64,000 nucleotides of DNA from assembly GCA_963702165.1 (NCBI GenBank), contig OY969722.1, positions 1,736,001 through 1,800,000 on the forward strand, given 5' to 3'. This stretch comes from Terrimesophilobacter sp963702165. GTDB taxonomy: Bacteria > Actinomycetota > Actinomycetes > Actinomycetales > Microbacteriaceae. Numbering within the stretch: position 1 is the first letter of the stretch; every line of letters begins with the position of its first letter. Of this stretch, positions 44,268-52,710 are shown piece after piece. Both the position numbers and the translations under genes were made by a program. Under the pieces are notes generated by a model. It saw only the letters and a list, made by a program, of their open reading frames with translations. It ran no database searches and had not been told where the DNA came from.

Positions 44268-45362
44268 ATGTTCGACCACACGACCGAGCGAGCGATGCGT
44301 CACGCATTGACCCTCGCCGCGCGCGGCCCGCGCCCCGGCGTGAACCCGCAGGTCGGCTGCGTCATCCTCTCCCCCACCGGCGACATTCTGGCCGAGGGCT
44401 GGCACCGCGGCGCCGGCACCCCGCACGCCGAAGCGGATGCCCTCGCGAAGCTGTCCCCCGGACAGGCCCGCGGCGCGACCGCCATCGTCACCCTCGAACC
44501 GTGCAACCACACCGGCCTGACCGGTCCGTGCAGCGAGGCGCTCGCTGACGCCGGCGTCGCCCGCGTCATCTACTCTGTGTCCGACCCGAACCCGCTCGCC
44601 AGCGGCGGCAGCGACCGCCTGCGCGCGGCCGGCGTCGAGGTCGAGGGCGGGCTGCTCGCGGATGAGGTCGGCGAGTTCATGCACCGCTGGCTGATCGCCG
44701 TGCGCACCGGCCGGCCGTTCGTCACCCTCAAGTGGGCGGCGAGCCTGGATGGCCGCACCGCAGCCGCCGACGGCACCAGCCAGTGGATCACCGGCGCCGC
44801 CGCCCGCCAGCGCGTGCACGAGCAGCGCGCCGCCCACGACGCGATCGTCGTCGGCATCGGCACCGTGCTCGCCGACAACCCCTCGCTCACCGCGCGCGGC
44901 GATGCGGGCGAGTTCCTGGCCGAGCAGCCGATCCCGGTCGTGGTCGGCAAGCGGACGATCCCGGATGACGCGCGCGTGTTGCAGCACCCGCGCGACGTAC
45001 TGCACTTCCCCGGCCATGACCTCGAGGTGATGCTGCGCGAGCTGTTCGCCGCGGGCATCCGCTCGGCGTACGTCGAGGGCGGGCCGACACTCGCCAGCGC
45101 ATTCGTTGCGGCCGGGCTGGTCGACGAGTACGCGGTGTACATCGCGCCGGTGTTGATCGGCGGCCCACGGGTCGCGATCGGCGACATCGGCGCCTCCACC
45201 CTCGGCGAGGCCCGACGGCTGCAGCTGATGCAGATCGAGCAGCTGGGCGAGGACGTGCTGATGGTGGCGCGGCCGGGTCTCGACAAGCTCGACCACCGGG
45301 AGGGACCCGACCACCGGAATGGGGCCGAGCAGCAAGACGAAGCCATGAAGGAAGGCAACTGA
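44268..45362 (+). CDS. ribD: Bifunctional deaminase/reductase of riboflavin synthesis
   Basis: This 364-residue enzyme is made of two domains. The N-terminal deaminase has zinc motifs TPHAEADALAKL and LEPCNHTGLTGPCSEAL. The C-terminal reductase starts TLKWAASLDGRTAAADGTSQ and contains VEGGPTLASAFVAAGLVDEY. The two steps convert the GTP cyclohydrolase product to 5-amino-6-ribitylamino-uracil phosphate. The last ~30 residues (GLDKLDHREGPDHRNGAEQQ) are not family sequence; they are encoded by a genomic repeat that has been added to the end of the gene. AGAGGAA precedes the ATG. Confidence 0.95.
   Translation: MFDHTTERAMRHALTLAARGPRPGVNPQVGCVILSPTGDILAEGWHRGAGTPHAEADALAKLSPGQARGATAIVTLEPCNHTGLTGPCSEALADAGVARVIYSVSDPNPLASGGSDRLRAAGVEVEGGLLADEVGEFMHRWLIAVRTGRPFVTLKWAASLDGRTAAADGTSQWITGAAARQRVHEQRAAHDAIVVGIGTVLADNPSLTARGDAGEFLAEQPIPVVVGKRTIPDDARVLQHPRDVLHFPGHDLEVMLRELFAAGIRSAYVEGGPTLASAFVAAGLVDEYAVYIAPVLIGGPRVAIGDIGASTLGEARRLQLMQIEQLGEDVLMVARPGLDKLDHREGPDHRNGAEQQDEAMKEGN
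45275..45317. repeat. GGTCTCGACAAGCTCGACCACC repeat inside ribD
   Basis: A copy of the GGTGGTCGAGC family (reverse orientation), followed by a degenerate second CCGACCACCGG, lies inside the reading frame. It encodes the C-terminal tail of RibD. Confidence 0.6.
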
Positions 45363-45968
45363 GTGTTCACCGGAATTATCGAAGAGCAGGGCGAGATCCT
45401 CGCCTGGGATCCCTCGGGCGACGCCGCCCGCATCACGGTGCGCGCACCGCTGGCGGTGTCGGATGCCGGTCACGGCGACTCGATCTCGGTCTCCGGCGTC
45501 TGCCTGACCGTGATCGACCAGGGCGCCGACTGGTTCACCGCCGACGTCATGGCTGAGACCATCCGGATGAGCACCCTCAAGCAGCCGCAGCCCGGCGACC
45601 GCGTCAACATCGAGCGCGCGGCCGCGCTCGGCGACCGCCTCGGCGGGCACATCGTGCAGGGCCACATCGACGGCACCGCCGAACTGCTCACCATCACCGA
45701 CGGCAGCGCCTGGCGCGTCCTGCGCTTCAGCCTCGATTCGGAACTCGCACCGCTGGTCGCCCGTAAGGGCTCCATCGCCCTCGACGGCATCTCACTCACC
45801 GTGAGCGACGTCGGCGACGACTGGTTCGAAGTCTCCCTGATCCCCGAGACCCTCACCGCCACCTCGCTCGGTGCCAAGAAGCCCGGCGACAAGGTCAATC
45901 TGGAAACGGACATCGTCGCGCGTCAAGTGCAGCGGATGCTCCAGTTCACCGAAAGGACTCAGCCATGA
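45363..45968 (+). CDS. ribE: Riboflavin synthase, alpha subunit
   Basis: This 201-residue enzyme dismutates two 6,7-dimethyl-8-ribityllumazine molecules to riboflavin. It consists of two lumazine-binding repeats. The N-terminus MFTGIIEEQGEILAW and the second repeat GHIVQGHIDGTAELLTITDG are diagnostic. The GTG start directly follows the ribD stop and the end overlaps ribBA by ATGA-like linkage. Confidence 0.95.
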   Translation: MFTGIIEEQGEILAWDPSGDAARITVRAPLAVSDAGHGDSISVSGVCLTVIDQGADWFTADVMAETIRMSTLKQPQPGDRVNIERAAALGDRLGGHIVQGHIDGTAELLTITDGSAWRVLRFSLDSELAPLVARKGSIALDGISLTVSDVGDDWFEVSLIPETLTATSLGAKKPGDKVNLETDIVARQVQRMLQFTERTQP

Positions 45969-47236
45969 GCCTCACCGACATCCCCACCGCCCTCCGGGAG
46001 CTCCGCGCCGGAAAGCCGATCATCGTGATCGACGACGAGGGCCGTGAGAACGAGGGTGACCTCATCATCTCGGCCGAACTGGCCAGCCAGGAGTGGATGG
46101 CCTTCATAGTCCGCCACACCTCCGGCTTCGTGTGCGCGCCGATGACCAACGAGATCGCCGACCGCCTCGACCTCCCGGTCATGGTCCCCACCAACGAGGA
46201 TCCGCGCAGCACCAACTACACGATCACGGTGGACGCCTCCGACCGCAACACCACCGGCATCGCCGCCTCGGATCGCGCGCACACCCTGCGGGTGCTCGCC
46301 GACCCGGGCTCGACCCCGGGCAGCCTGCGCCGCCCCGGCCACGTCATCCCGCTGCGTGCCGTTGACGGTGGCGTGCGCGAACGCGACGGCCACACCGAGG
46401 CATCCGTCGACCTGATGAAGCTCGCCGGCCTGCATCCGGTGGCCGCGATCGCGGAGATCGTGCAGGACGACGGCGAGATGATGCGCCTGCCCGGACTGCT
46501 GAGGTTCGGCGAGCGCGAGGGGCTCGTGGTCGTCACCATCGCCGAACTGATCGAGTACCTCAACGCCCACGGCGAGGGCATCGTCGACGAAGCCACCAGC
46601 ATCCCGGAGTCCGGTCGCGTCATCTTCGAGGTGGAGACCAACGTGCCTACCATCCACGGCATGTTCCGGATGCGCGCCTACCGTGACCGGGTGACCGGCG
46701 CCGACCATGTCGCCATCATCGCCGGTGAGCCGGGCGCGAACCCGTACGTCCGGGTGCACTCGGAGTGCCTGACCGGTGAGGCCTTCGGCTCCTTGAAGTG
46801 CGAATGCGGGCCGCAGCTCGACACCGCGCTCGAGCACATTCAGCGCGAGGGCGGCATCGTCATCTACCTCCGCGGCCACGAGGGACGCGGCATCGGGCTG
46901 GTCAACAAGCTCAAGGCTTACAAGCTGCAGGAGCAGGGCCTCGACACTCTCGACGCCAACCTGCACCTCGGCCTGCCTGCCGACTCACGCGACTACGGCG
47001 CGGCCGTCGCGATGCTGGACCACATCGGCGTCGACTCGGTGCGGCTGCTCACCAACAACCCGGAGAAGGCGCGCCAGCTGCGCGACCGCGGCATGAAGGT
47101 CTCCGAGAGCGTTCCGCTGGTCGTCGGCATCGGCGAGCACAACGAGGCCTACTTGGGCACCAAGCGGGATCGCATGGGACACCTCCTTCCCGAGGATGTT
47201 TCTGCCCTTATCGAACTGGAAGGACACCCGTCATGA
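45965..47236 (+). CDS. ribBA: DHBP synthase / GTP cyclohydrolase II fusion
   Basis: This 423-residue bifunctional enzyme has two domains. The N-terminal domain makes 3,4-dihydroxy-2-butanone-4-phosphate (IDDEGRENEGDLIISAE, then TSGFVCAPMTNE and HTEASVDLMKLAG). The C-terminal domain opens GTP: zinc cysteines in HSECLTGEAFGSLKCECGPQ and the GTP-binding HEGRGIGLVNKLKAY. Both active sites look complete. It overlaps ribE at the start and ribH at the end (ATGA), so four enzymes are made from one coupled mRNA. Confidence 0.97.
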   Translation: MSLTDIPTALRELRAGKPIIVIDDEGRENEGDLIISAELASQEWMAFIVRHTSGFVCAPMTNEIADRLDLPVMVPTNEDPRSTNYTITVDASDRNTTGIAASDRAHTLRVLADPGSTPGSLRRPGHVIPLRAVDGGVRERDGHTEASVDLMKLAGLHPVAAIAEIVQDDGEMMRLPGLLRFGEREGLVVVTIAELIEYLNAHGEGIVDEATSIPESGRVIFEVETNVPTIHGMFRMRAYRDRVTGADHVAIIAGEPGANPYVRVHSECLTGEAFGSLKCECGPQLDTALEHIQREGGIVIYLRGHEGRGIGLVNKLKAYKLQEQGLDTLDANLHLGLPADSRDYGAAVAMLDHIGVDSVRLLTNNPEKARQLRDRGMKVSESVPLVVGIGEHNEAYLGTKRDRMGHLLPEDVSALIELEGHPS

Positions 47237-47703
47237 GTGGAGCAGGCACCCCCGACATCGAGGTCGACGGCACCGGGCTGAAGGTCACCATCGTCGCCGG
47301 GCATTGGCACGAGGAGATCACGGGCGGGCTGCTCGCCGGTGCGCACCGGGTGCTCGACGCATCCGGGGCGGAGGTCACCGAGGTGCGCGTCCCCGGCAGC
47401 TTCGAGCTGCCGGTGGTCTGCAAGGCCGCGCTCGAGGGCGGCGCGGATGCCGTGGTTGCGCTGGGTGTGATCATCCGGGGCGGCACGCCGCACTTCGAGT
47501 ACGTGTCAGCGGCGGCGACGGATGGGCTCACTCGTGTCGCGCTCGACACCGGCAAGCCGGTCGGCTTCGGGGTGCTCACCCTGGATGACGAGCAGCAGGG
47601 CATCGACCGCGCTGGCCTGCCCGGCTCGAAGGAGGACAAGGGAGCAGAGGCTGCTTCAGCGGCGCTGGCCACGGCGGTCGCGCTGCGCGAGTTGCGCGCC
47701 TAG
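47233..47703 (+). CDS. ribH: 6,7-dimethyl-8-ribityllumazine synthase
   Basis: This 156-residue enzyme condenses the products of RibD and RibBA. Conserved segments are VRVPGSFELPVVCKAALEGG, ALGVIIRGGTPHFEYVS (proton-donating His) and GVLTLDDEQQGIDRAG. The ATG lies within the ribBA stop (ATGA). A long-loop hairpin at 47717-47774 follows and may end the operon. Confidence 0.96.
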   Translation: MSGAGTPDIEVDGTGLKVTIVAGHWHEEITGGLLAGAHRVLDASGAEVTEVRVPGSFELPVVCKAALEGGADAVVALGVIIRGGTPHFEYVSAAATDGLTRVALDTGKPVGFGVLTLDDEQQGIDRAGLPGSKEDKGAEAASAALATAVALRELRA

Positions 47704-47716
47704 ACCGCCCAGCATG

Positions 47717-47774
47717 CGAGTCGCCCACTTCGGCCCTCCGGATGCCCGGTTCAGGGGCGAGAGTGGGCGACTCG
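47717..47774. terminator. Long-loop hairpin after the riboflavin operon
   Basis: Perfect 13-bp arms CGAGTCGCCCACT/AGTGGGCGACTCG with a 32-base loop lie 14 bases after the ribH stop. No U-tract is present. It is the only structured element between the operon and the next promoter-like TACACT near 47838. Confidence 0.55.
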
Positions 47775-47963
47775 GCATCGCGCGGTGAGCTCGCGCGCTG
47801 CCCTGGTGGCCCGGGCTCGGCTCCCATTTCGAGCGGGTACACTAACCCGGTTGCCCGCCACAAGCGGGCCTTAAGCCGAGCGCCGTTGCCCGAGTCTTCT
47901 TATTCGCGCAACTGCGACGGGCTTGGGTGGGCCAGTTCCTCGCTCCCCGGAGATCCCTTACTT

Positions 47964-49322
47964 TTGTCATCCACGACCGCCACACAAGCATCCGCACCAG
48001 CCAACTCCCGATCACGCGTCATTCTCGCGAGCCTCATCGGCACCACGATCGAGTTCTACGACTTCTACGTCTACGCGACGGCCGCGGTTCTGGTCTTCCC
48101 GCACCTGTTCTTCCCGGCCGGTGACGCCACCACAGCGCTGCTCTCGAGCTTCGCCGTCTTCGGTGCCGCGATGGTCGCCCGGCCCCTCGGCGCGATCTTC
48201 TTCGGACACCTCGGCGACAAGGTCGGCCGCAAGACCACGCTGGTGGCCGCGCTGCTCACCATGGGCATCGCCACCTTCCTGATCGGCCTGCTGCCGACCT
48301 ACGCGCTGATCGGCTGGTTCGCGCCGCTGCTGCTCGTGCTGCTGCGCCTGGCGCAGGGCTTCGCCCTCGGCGGCGAGTGGAGCGGGGCCGCGCTCGTCGC
48401 AACGGAGAACGCGCCGGAAGGAAAGCGCGCCTGGTACGGCACGTTCCCGCAGCTCGGCGCCCCGCTCGGCTTCATCATCGCCAACGGGCTGTTCCTGATC
48501 ATCGCCGCGCTGATGCCGTCAGCCGACCCGTCGATGCCGTCGGCCGCGTTCCTCGAGTGGGGCTGGCGCATCCCGTTCCTGTTCTCCGCCGTGATGGTCA
48601 TCGTCGGCCTGTGGGTGCGACTGCGCCTGGTCGAGTCGACCGCGTTCACCAAGACGGTCGAGTCCGGCAAGGTCGTCAAGCTGCCGCTGGCCGAGGTGTT
48701 CCGCAAGCACTGGAAGGAACTGATCCTCGGCACCTTCTTCATGCTCGCCACCTACGTGCTGTTCTACCTGATGACCACGTTCTCGCTCAGCTATGGGCGA
48801 GCACCGATCGAACCAGCGGATGCGACCCAGCTCCCGGGGCTCGGCTACAGCTACACGACCTTCGTGCTGATGATGATCGTCGGCGTGGTGTTCTTCGGTA
48901 TCTTCACCCTCGTCTCCGGTCCGCTGGCCGACCGGTACGGCCGCCGTAAGACGCTCATCTGGGTGACGCTCGGCATCATCGCCTTCGGTCTGCTCTGGGT
49001 GCCGCTGCTCGGCGCCGGATTCGCCGGCGTCATGGCCTGGCTGATCATCGGGTTCACGCTCATGGGCATGACCTTCGGGCCGATGGGCGCGCTGCTGCCC
49101 GAGCTGTTCCCGACCAACGTGCGCTACACCGGGTCCGGCATCTCCTACAACGTGAGCTCCATCCTCGGGGCTGCGGTCGCGCCGTTCATCGCGGTCTGGC
49201 TGTGGGGCCTCGCCGACGGAAGCCCGGTGCTGGTCGGGGTCTACCTCGCCGCATCCGCTGTCCTGACGCTCGTCTCGCTGCTGATCAGCAAGGAGACCCG
49301 CGACATCGACATCGACCGATAA
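47964..49322 (+). CDS. MFS transporter, metabolite:H+ symporter type
   Basis: This 452-residue protein has twelve predicted membrane helices. The MHS signature at TM1 is LIGTTIEFYDFYVYATAAVL, and the loop 2-3 motif is GHLGDKVGRKTTLVAALL. LRLAQGFALGGEWSGAALVA is the TM4 signature of ShiA/ProP-like carriers. Substrates of the family are organic acids, osmolytes or shikimate. The start is ambiguous; TTG at 47964 with GGAG upstream is chosen because earlier codons overlap the leader region that contains a TACACT promoter and a GCCCGC/GCGGGC hairpin. Confidence 0.85.
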   Translation: MSSTTATQASAPANSRSRVILASLIGTTIEFYDFYVYATAAVLVFPHLFFPAGDATTALLSSFAVFGAAMVARPLGAIFFGHLGDKVGRKTTLVAALLTMGIATFLIGLLPTYALIGWFAPLLLVLLRLAQGFALGGEWSGAALVATENAPEGKRAWYGTFPQLGAPLGFIIANGLFLIIAALMPSADPSMPSAAFLEWGWRIPFLFSAVMVIVGLWVRLRLVESTAFTKTVESGKVVKLPLAEVFRKHWKELILGTFFMLATYVLFYLMTTFSLSYGRAPIEPADATQLPGLGYSYTTFVLMMIVGVVFFGIFTLVSGPLADRYGRRKTLIWVTLGIIAFGLLWVPLLGAGFAGVMAWLIIGFTLMGMTFGPMGALLPELFPTNVRYTGSGISYNVSSILGAAVAPFIAVWLWGLADGSPVLVGVYLAASAVLTLVSLLISKETRDIDIDR

Positions 49323-49332
49323 TGTTGGAGTC

Positions 49333-49443
49333 ATGAAGTTCAACGGCCCTCGCATCCTGCTCGCCCTCTGCACTCTCGCGGCGCTCGCACTCGCCGTGCT
49401 GTGGGCACTGCAAGTGTTCCCGTTGGACAACCCGATCCTCTAG
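49333..49443 (+). CDS. 36-residue single-helix membrane peptide
   Basis: The ATG at 49333 opens a frame of 36 codons. The product has a positively charged start (MKFNGPR), a hydrophobic helix of about 22 residues and a short tail FPLDNPIL. TAATGT lies seven bases upstream and GGAG two bases upstream, so leaderless initiation is likelier than ribosome-site use. A strong terminator follows ten bases after the stop. These signals on both sides make it a credible small gene; the function is unknown. Confidence 0.5.
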   Translation: MKFNGPRILLALCTLAALALAVLWALQVFPLDNPIL

Positions 49444-49452
49444 CAGCGCCTG

Positions 49453-49485
49453 AAGGCGCAAGGACCAGCACGGTCCTTGCGCCTT
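49453..49485 (+). terminator. Perfect 14-bp-stem hairpin terminator
   Basis: AAGGCGCAAGGACC/GGTCCTTGCGCCTT form a perfect stem with the 5-base loop AGCAC. It is followed by CTGCATGTCT, which has no clear U-tract. It is positioned to end the MFS and small-peptide transcripts. Confidence 0.85.
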
Positions 49486-49509
49486 CTGCATGTCTGGGAG
49501 GATTGAGGC

Positions 49510-49860
49510 ATGGAAATCGCTTACAACATCCTGCTCATCCTGCACTTCGTCGGTCTTGCTTCGCTGCTCGGAGGAGTGATGGTGCAGTTCCGGCCGCTTG
49601 CGGCGGGCAAGGGTGTTGTGAACCCGGCGATGTTCCACGGTGTGCTTACTCAGCTGGTCACCGGCCTGCTGATGGTCGGGATCGCGGAGATGGGCGACGG
49701 CGACGTCAACCACATGAAGATCGGCATCAAGCTCGCGGTGCTGATCGTGATCGCGGTGCTCGTGTTCATCTACCGGCGCCGGCAGAACGTCGCATCCTGG
49801 GTGGTCTGGCTGATCGGTGCGCTGACTCTCGCGAACGTCGCGATCGCGGTCCTGGTCTAG
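49510..49860 (+). CDS. Small integral membrane protein, four helices
   Basis: This 116-residue hydrophobic protein has helices at about 5-25, 45-62, 72-88 and 95-115. It starts MEIAYNILLILHFVGLASLL; an HFVGLA motif of this kind occurs in a family of small actinobacterial membrane proteins of unknown function. GGGAGGATT lies upstream of the ATG. It stands alone between a terminator and a convergent ABC operon. Confidence 0.75.
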   Translation: MEIAYNILLILHFVGLASLLGGVMVQFRPLAAGKGVVNPAMFHGVLTQLVTGLLMVGIAEMGDGDVNHMKIGIKLAVLIVIAVLVFIYRRRQNVASWVVWLIGALTLANVAIAVLV

Positions 49861-49876
49861 TCGCTGCCCCGTAGTC

Positions 49877-49936
49877 CGCGAGACTGCGGAAATGTGCGGA
49901 TAGGGCGCCCCAACCGCGCTTTCCTGCAGTCTCGCG
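49877..49936. terminator. Long-loop hairpin between convergent genes
   Basis: Arms CGCGAGACTGC-GGAAA (49877-49892) and TTTCCTGCAGTCTCGCG (49920-49936) pair over 16 bases with one bulged base and a 27-base loop. The hairpin lies between the small membrane protein and the ABC-2 permease ends. It is a probable two-way terminator. Confidence 0.6.
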
Positions 49937-49969
49937 AGAGCGGCTGCTCGACCCCCGGATGCCCGGGCG

Positions 49970-50800
49970 TCAGTCCAGGAAGAGCGCCTTCAGCCTGCGG
50001 GTCGTCAGGGTCAGCCCCACGACCACCATCACGACGTAATAGAGCACGTGCCAGATCATCCCGCCGGTCATGATGCCGGTGGTGAATCCGCGGATGAGCT
50101 CGACGCCGTGCCACAGCGGCATCGCCTGGATGATCCACTGGATCCATTCCGGGTAGACGCTCAGCGGGTAGAAGGTCGCCGAGAACAGGAACATCGGCAG
50201 CAGGATGAAGTTGATCCAGTCCATCTGCTGGAACGTCTTCATGTAGCTGGTGATGCCCATGCCGAAGCTCGCGAAGCCGAACGCGATCAAGAGCACCGCG
50301 GGCAGCGCCAGAATCGCGGTCCAGGACAGGTTCAAGCCGAGCACCTGCATCACGAGCATGAACCCGCACGCGTAGGCCAGGCCGCGGGCGAGCGCCATCA
50401 TGATCTCGCCGAGGGCGACGTCGAAGGGGCCGAGCGAGGTGGCAAGCATCCCGTCGTACAGCTTGCCGAAGTTCATCTTGAAGAAGACGTTCCACGTCGA
50501 GTCGAAGATCGCGCCGTTCATCGCGGCCACCGCGAGCAGCGCCGGGGCGATGTACGCGGCGTACGGGATCTCCTGCCCGCCGGCCGTCTGGATCGTGCCG
50601 ATGTAGGTGCCCAGCCCGATGCCCATGGCGAGCAGGTAGAACACCGGCTCGAAGAATCCGGACAGGACGATCAGCCAGTTGGAGCTCGCCGTCGCCTTCA
50701 CGGCGCGCTCCATCACCGAACGGGCGTTGCCCGCGTACAGCGACGGCAGCAGGAAGGGACGGTTGACGTGCGCGACCGGTGGCGCCTCGATGGTGGTCAC
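49970..50800 (-). CDS. ABC-2 type exporter permease (second)
   Basis: This 276-residue permease has six membrane helices. Segments MNFGKLYDGMLATSLGPFDV and FSATFYPLSVYPEWIQWIIQ with MPLWHGVELIRGF match the DrrB/NodJ-type ABC-2 family. The GTG overlaps the stop of the preceding permease (GTGA). It probably forms a heterodimeric channel with that neighbour. Confidence 0.9.
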   Translation of the reverse strand: MTTIEAPPVAHVNRPFLLPSLYAGNARSVMERAVKATASSNWLIVLSGFFEPVFYLLAMGIGLGTYIGTIQTAGGQEIPYAAYIAPALLAVAAMNGAIFDSTWNVFFKMNFGKLYDGMLATSLGPFDVALGEIMMALARGLAYACGFMLVMQVLGLNLSWTAILALPAVLLIAFGFASFGMGITSYMKTFQQMDWINFILLPMFLFSATFYPLSVYPEWIQWIIQAMPLWHGVELIRGFTTGIMTGGMIWHVLYYVVMVVVGLTLTTRRLKALFLD

Positions 50801-51639
50801 TTGTTCAGCCTCCTCGTCGCCAGGCGACGGGCGATGAACCAGCCGATGACGGTCAGGGCGATCAGGTAGATGACGTGCACGGCGGTGAGCCATCCGGGCT
50901 CGTCGTAGCCGTACGCGAACACGCGCGACAGTTCGACGCCGTGCCACAGTGGCGAGATCCAGCCGATCCACTGCAGGAACACCGGCAGCGTCTCGAGCGG
51001 GAAGAACGTGCCGGAGAACAGGGTCATCGGGATGACCCCGAAGCGCATCACGTAGTTGAACTGGCCGCGGTCCTCGTCGAGGTGGGTGGCGTACGACATG
51101 ATGAGCGTGCCGACCGCCATGCCCGTGAGGATCGCCACCGGGATCGTGAGCCAGCCGACCGGGCTCGGCACCGCGCCGAAGAGCAGCATGAACGCGTAGT
51201 AGACGATGCTCTGTCCAAGCATCCGGATGATGACCGCGTAGGTAATGCCGTTGATGATCTGACCGCCGGTCAGGGGCGCGGCGTTCATGCCGAAGAACAC
51301 GGGGTTCCACTTGAACCCGAGCATGATCGGGTAGCTGAACTCCTCCATCGCGGTCGTCATCGCCGCGTTGCAGAGCAGCGCCGGCGCGACGAACACGAGG
51401 TAGCTGACGGCCGCCTGCCCCGGGCCGACGTTGGCGTCGACCAAGGTGGCAAGGCCGACGCCGAGCGCGTACAGGTACAGCAGCGGCGAGCCGATACCGG
51501 TCGCGATCATGGTCTGCAGGTATGCGCGCATGACCAGAAGGCGGTGCTCGGCGACGTACCAGCCACCGAACCGGCGCGGCTTCACGCCGCCACTGAGGGC
51601 GCGGTCGCGAGCCGTCTCGAGTGAGATCTCGGTGGTCAT
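50797..51639 (-). CDS. ABC-2 type exporter permease (first)
   Basis: This 280-residue ABC-2 permease has six membrane helices and carries MLGFKWNPVFFGMNAAPLTG and FSGTFFPLETLPVFLQWIGW with SPLWHGVELSRVF. It overlaps the ATPase stop upstream by ATGA and is followed by a second, similar permease. The arrangement ATPase-permease-permease is that of DrrAB-like multidrug or lipid-linked exporters; the cargo is unknown. Confidence 0.9.
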   Translation of the reverse strand: MTTEISLETARDRALSGGVKPRRFGGWYVAEHRLLVMRAYLQTMIATGIGSPLLYLYALGVGLATLVDANVGPGQAAVSYLVFVAPALLCNAAMTTAMEEFSYPIMLGFKWNPVFFGMNAAPLTGGQIINGITYAVIIRMLGQSIVYYAFMLLFGAVPSPVGWLTIPVAILTGMAVGTLIMSYATHLDEDRGQFNYVMRFGVIPMTLFSGTFFPLETLPVFLQWIGWISPLWHGVELSRVFAYGYDEPGWLTAVHVIYLIALTVIGWFIARRLATRRLNK

Positions 51640-52562
51640 TCGATCAGCGACCTTCCGGTCAGCCGGAGGAACACGTCCTCGAGGCTGGAGCGGCGCACGA
51701 GCGAGGTGATCGGGTTGAGACCGGCCTCCGTGACCCTCTGCAGCTCCGCCTCGCCGTTGTCGCTGTAGATCAGGATGCGGTCGGGCAGCACCTCGATGCG
51801 GTCACCGATCCCGGCGATCTGCTCGGCGACGGCCGCGTTGCGGTCGGAGCCGAAGCGCAGCTCGAGCACCTCCCGAGTCGAGTACTGGCGGATGAGCGAC
51901 AACGGCGTGCCCTCGGCCATGATCGAGCCCTTGTCGATGACGACCAGCCGGTCGCAGAGCTGCTCGGCCTCATCCATGTAGTGGGTGGTGAGCACGAGCG
52001 TCGTGCCCTGCTCCTTGAGCCGGAACAGCCGGTCCCACAGCACGTGGCGCGCCTGCGGGTCGAGGCCGGTCGTCGGCTCGTCGAGTAGCAGGATGCGCGG
52101 GTTGTTGATCAGCGCGCGCGCGATGGTGAGGCGACGCTTCATGCCGCCGGACAGGTCGTCGACGCGGGACTTGGCCTTGTCGGTGAGCTGCGCGAACTCG
52201 AGCAGTTCGTCGGCCTTCGGGCCGAGGTAGGTGCGCGGCAGGCCGAAGTAGCGGCCGTAGATGACCAGGTTCTCGCGCACCTTCAGGTCGCCGTCAAGGT
52301 TGTCGGCCTGCGGCACGACGCCGAGCTGCGACCGGATCTCCGGACCGTTCTGGTTCGGGTCGAGCCCGATGATCGACAGGTCGCCCGCGGTGCGCGTAGA
52401 CACCGCACCGACCATGCGCATGGTGGTGGACTTGCCTGCGCCGTTCGGTCCGAGGAAGCCGAAGGCCTCACCGGGCGCGATGTCGAAGGAAATCCCATCG
52501 ACCGCAGGGAAATCCTTGTACTTTTTGACGAGATTCTTCGCGCTGATGACTGCTTCTGGCAC
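51636..52562 (-). CDS. ABC exporter ATP-binding protein, DrrA/NodI type
   Basis: This 308-residue ATPase has Walker A GPNGAGKSTTMRM, signature LSGGMKRRLTIARALI, Walker B ILLLDEPTTGLD and H-loop VLTTHYMDEAEQL. The C-terminal 90 residues are of the DrrA-like type. The GTG at 52562 is preceded by TATGCT eight bases upstream (52571-52576) and no ribosome site, so it appears leaderless. A longer frame upstream overlaps the histidine-rich gene and was rejected. Confidence 0.92.
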   Translation of the reverse strand: MPEAVISAKNLVKKYKDFPAVDGISFDIAPGEAFGFLGPNGAGKSTTMRMVGAVSTRTAGDLSIIGLDPNQNGPEIRSQLGVVPQADNLDGDLKVRENLVIYGRYFGLPRTYLGPKADELLEFAQLTDKAKSRVDDLSGGMKRRLTIARALINNPRILLLDEPTTGLDPQARHVLWDRLFRLKEQGTTLVLTTHYMDEAEQLCDRLVVIDKGSIMAEGTPLSLIRQYSTREVLELRFGSDRNAAVAEQIAGIGDRIEVLPDRILIYSDNGEAELQRVTEAGLNPITSLVRRSSLEDVFLRLTGRSLIE

Positions 52563-52710
52563 GGGAGCCAAGCATAGACTGCGGCACCGACATCCGCGTG
52601 ACGCAGACACGCGCTGCCCCTCTGGCTGAAGAACATCACGCACGCGCCGACGCGCACGCGCACGCGGTGGTCCATGGTGGATCTCCCGGTTGAGGTGGTG
52701 GCGGACGACG

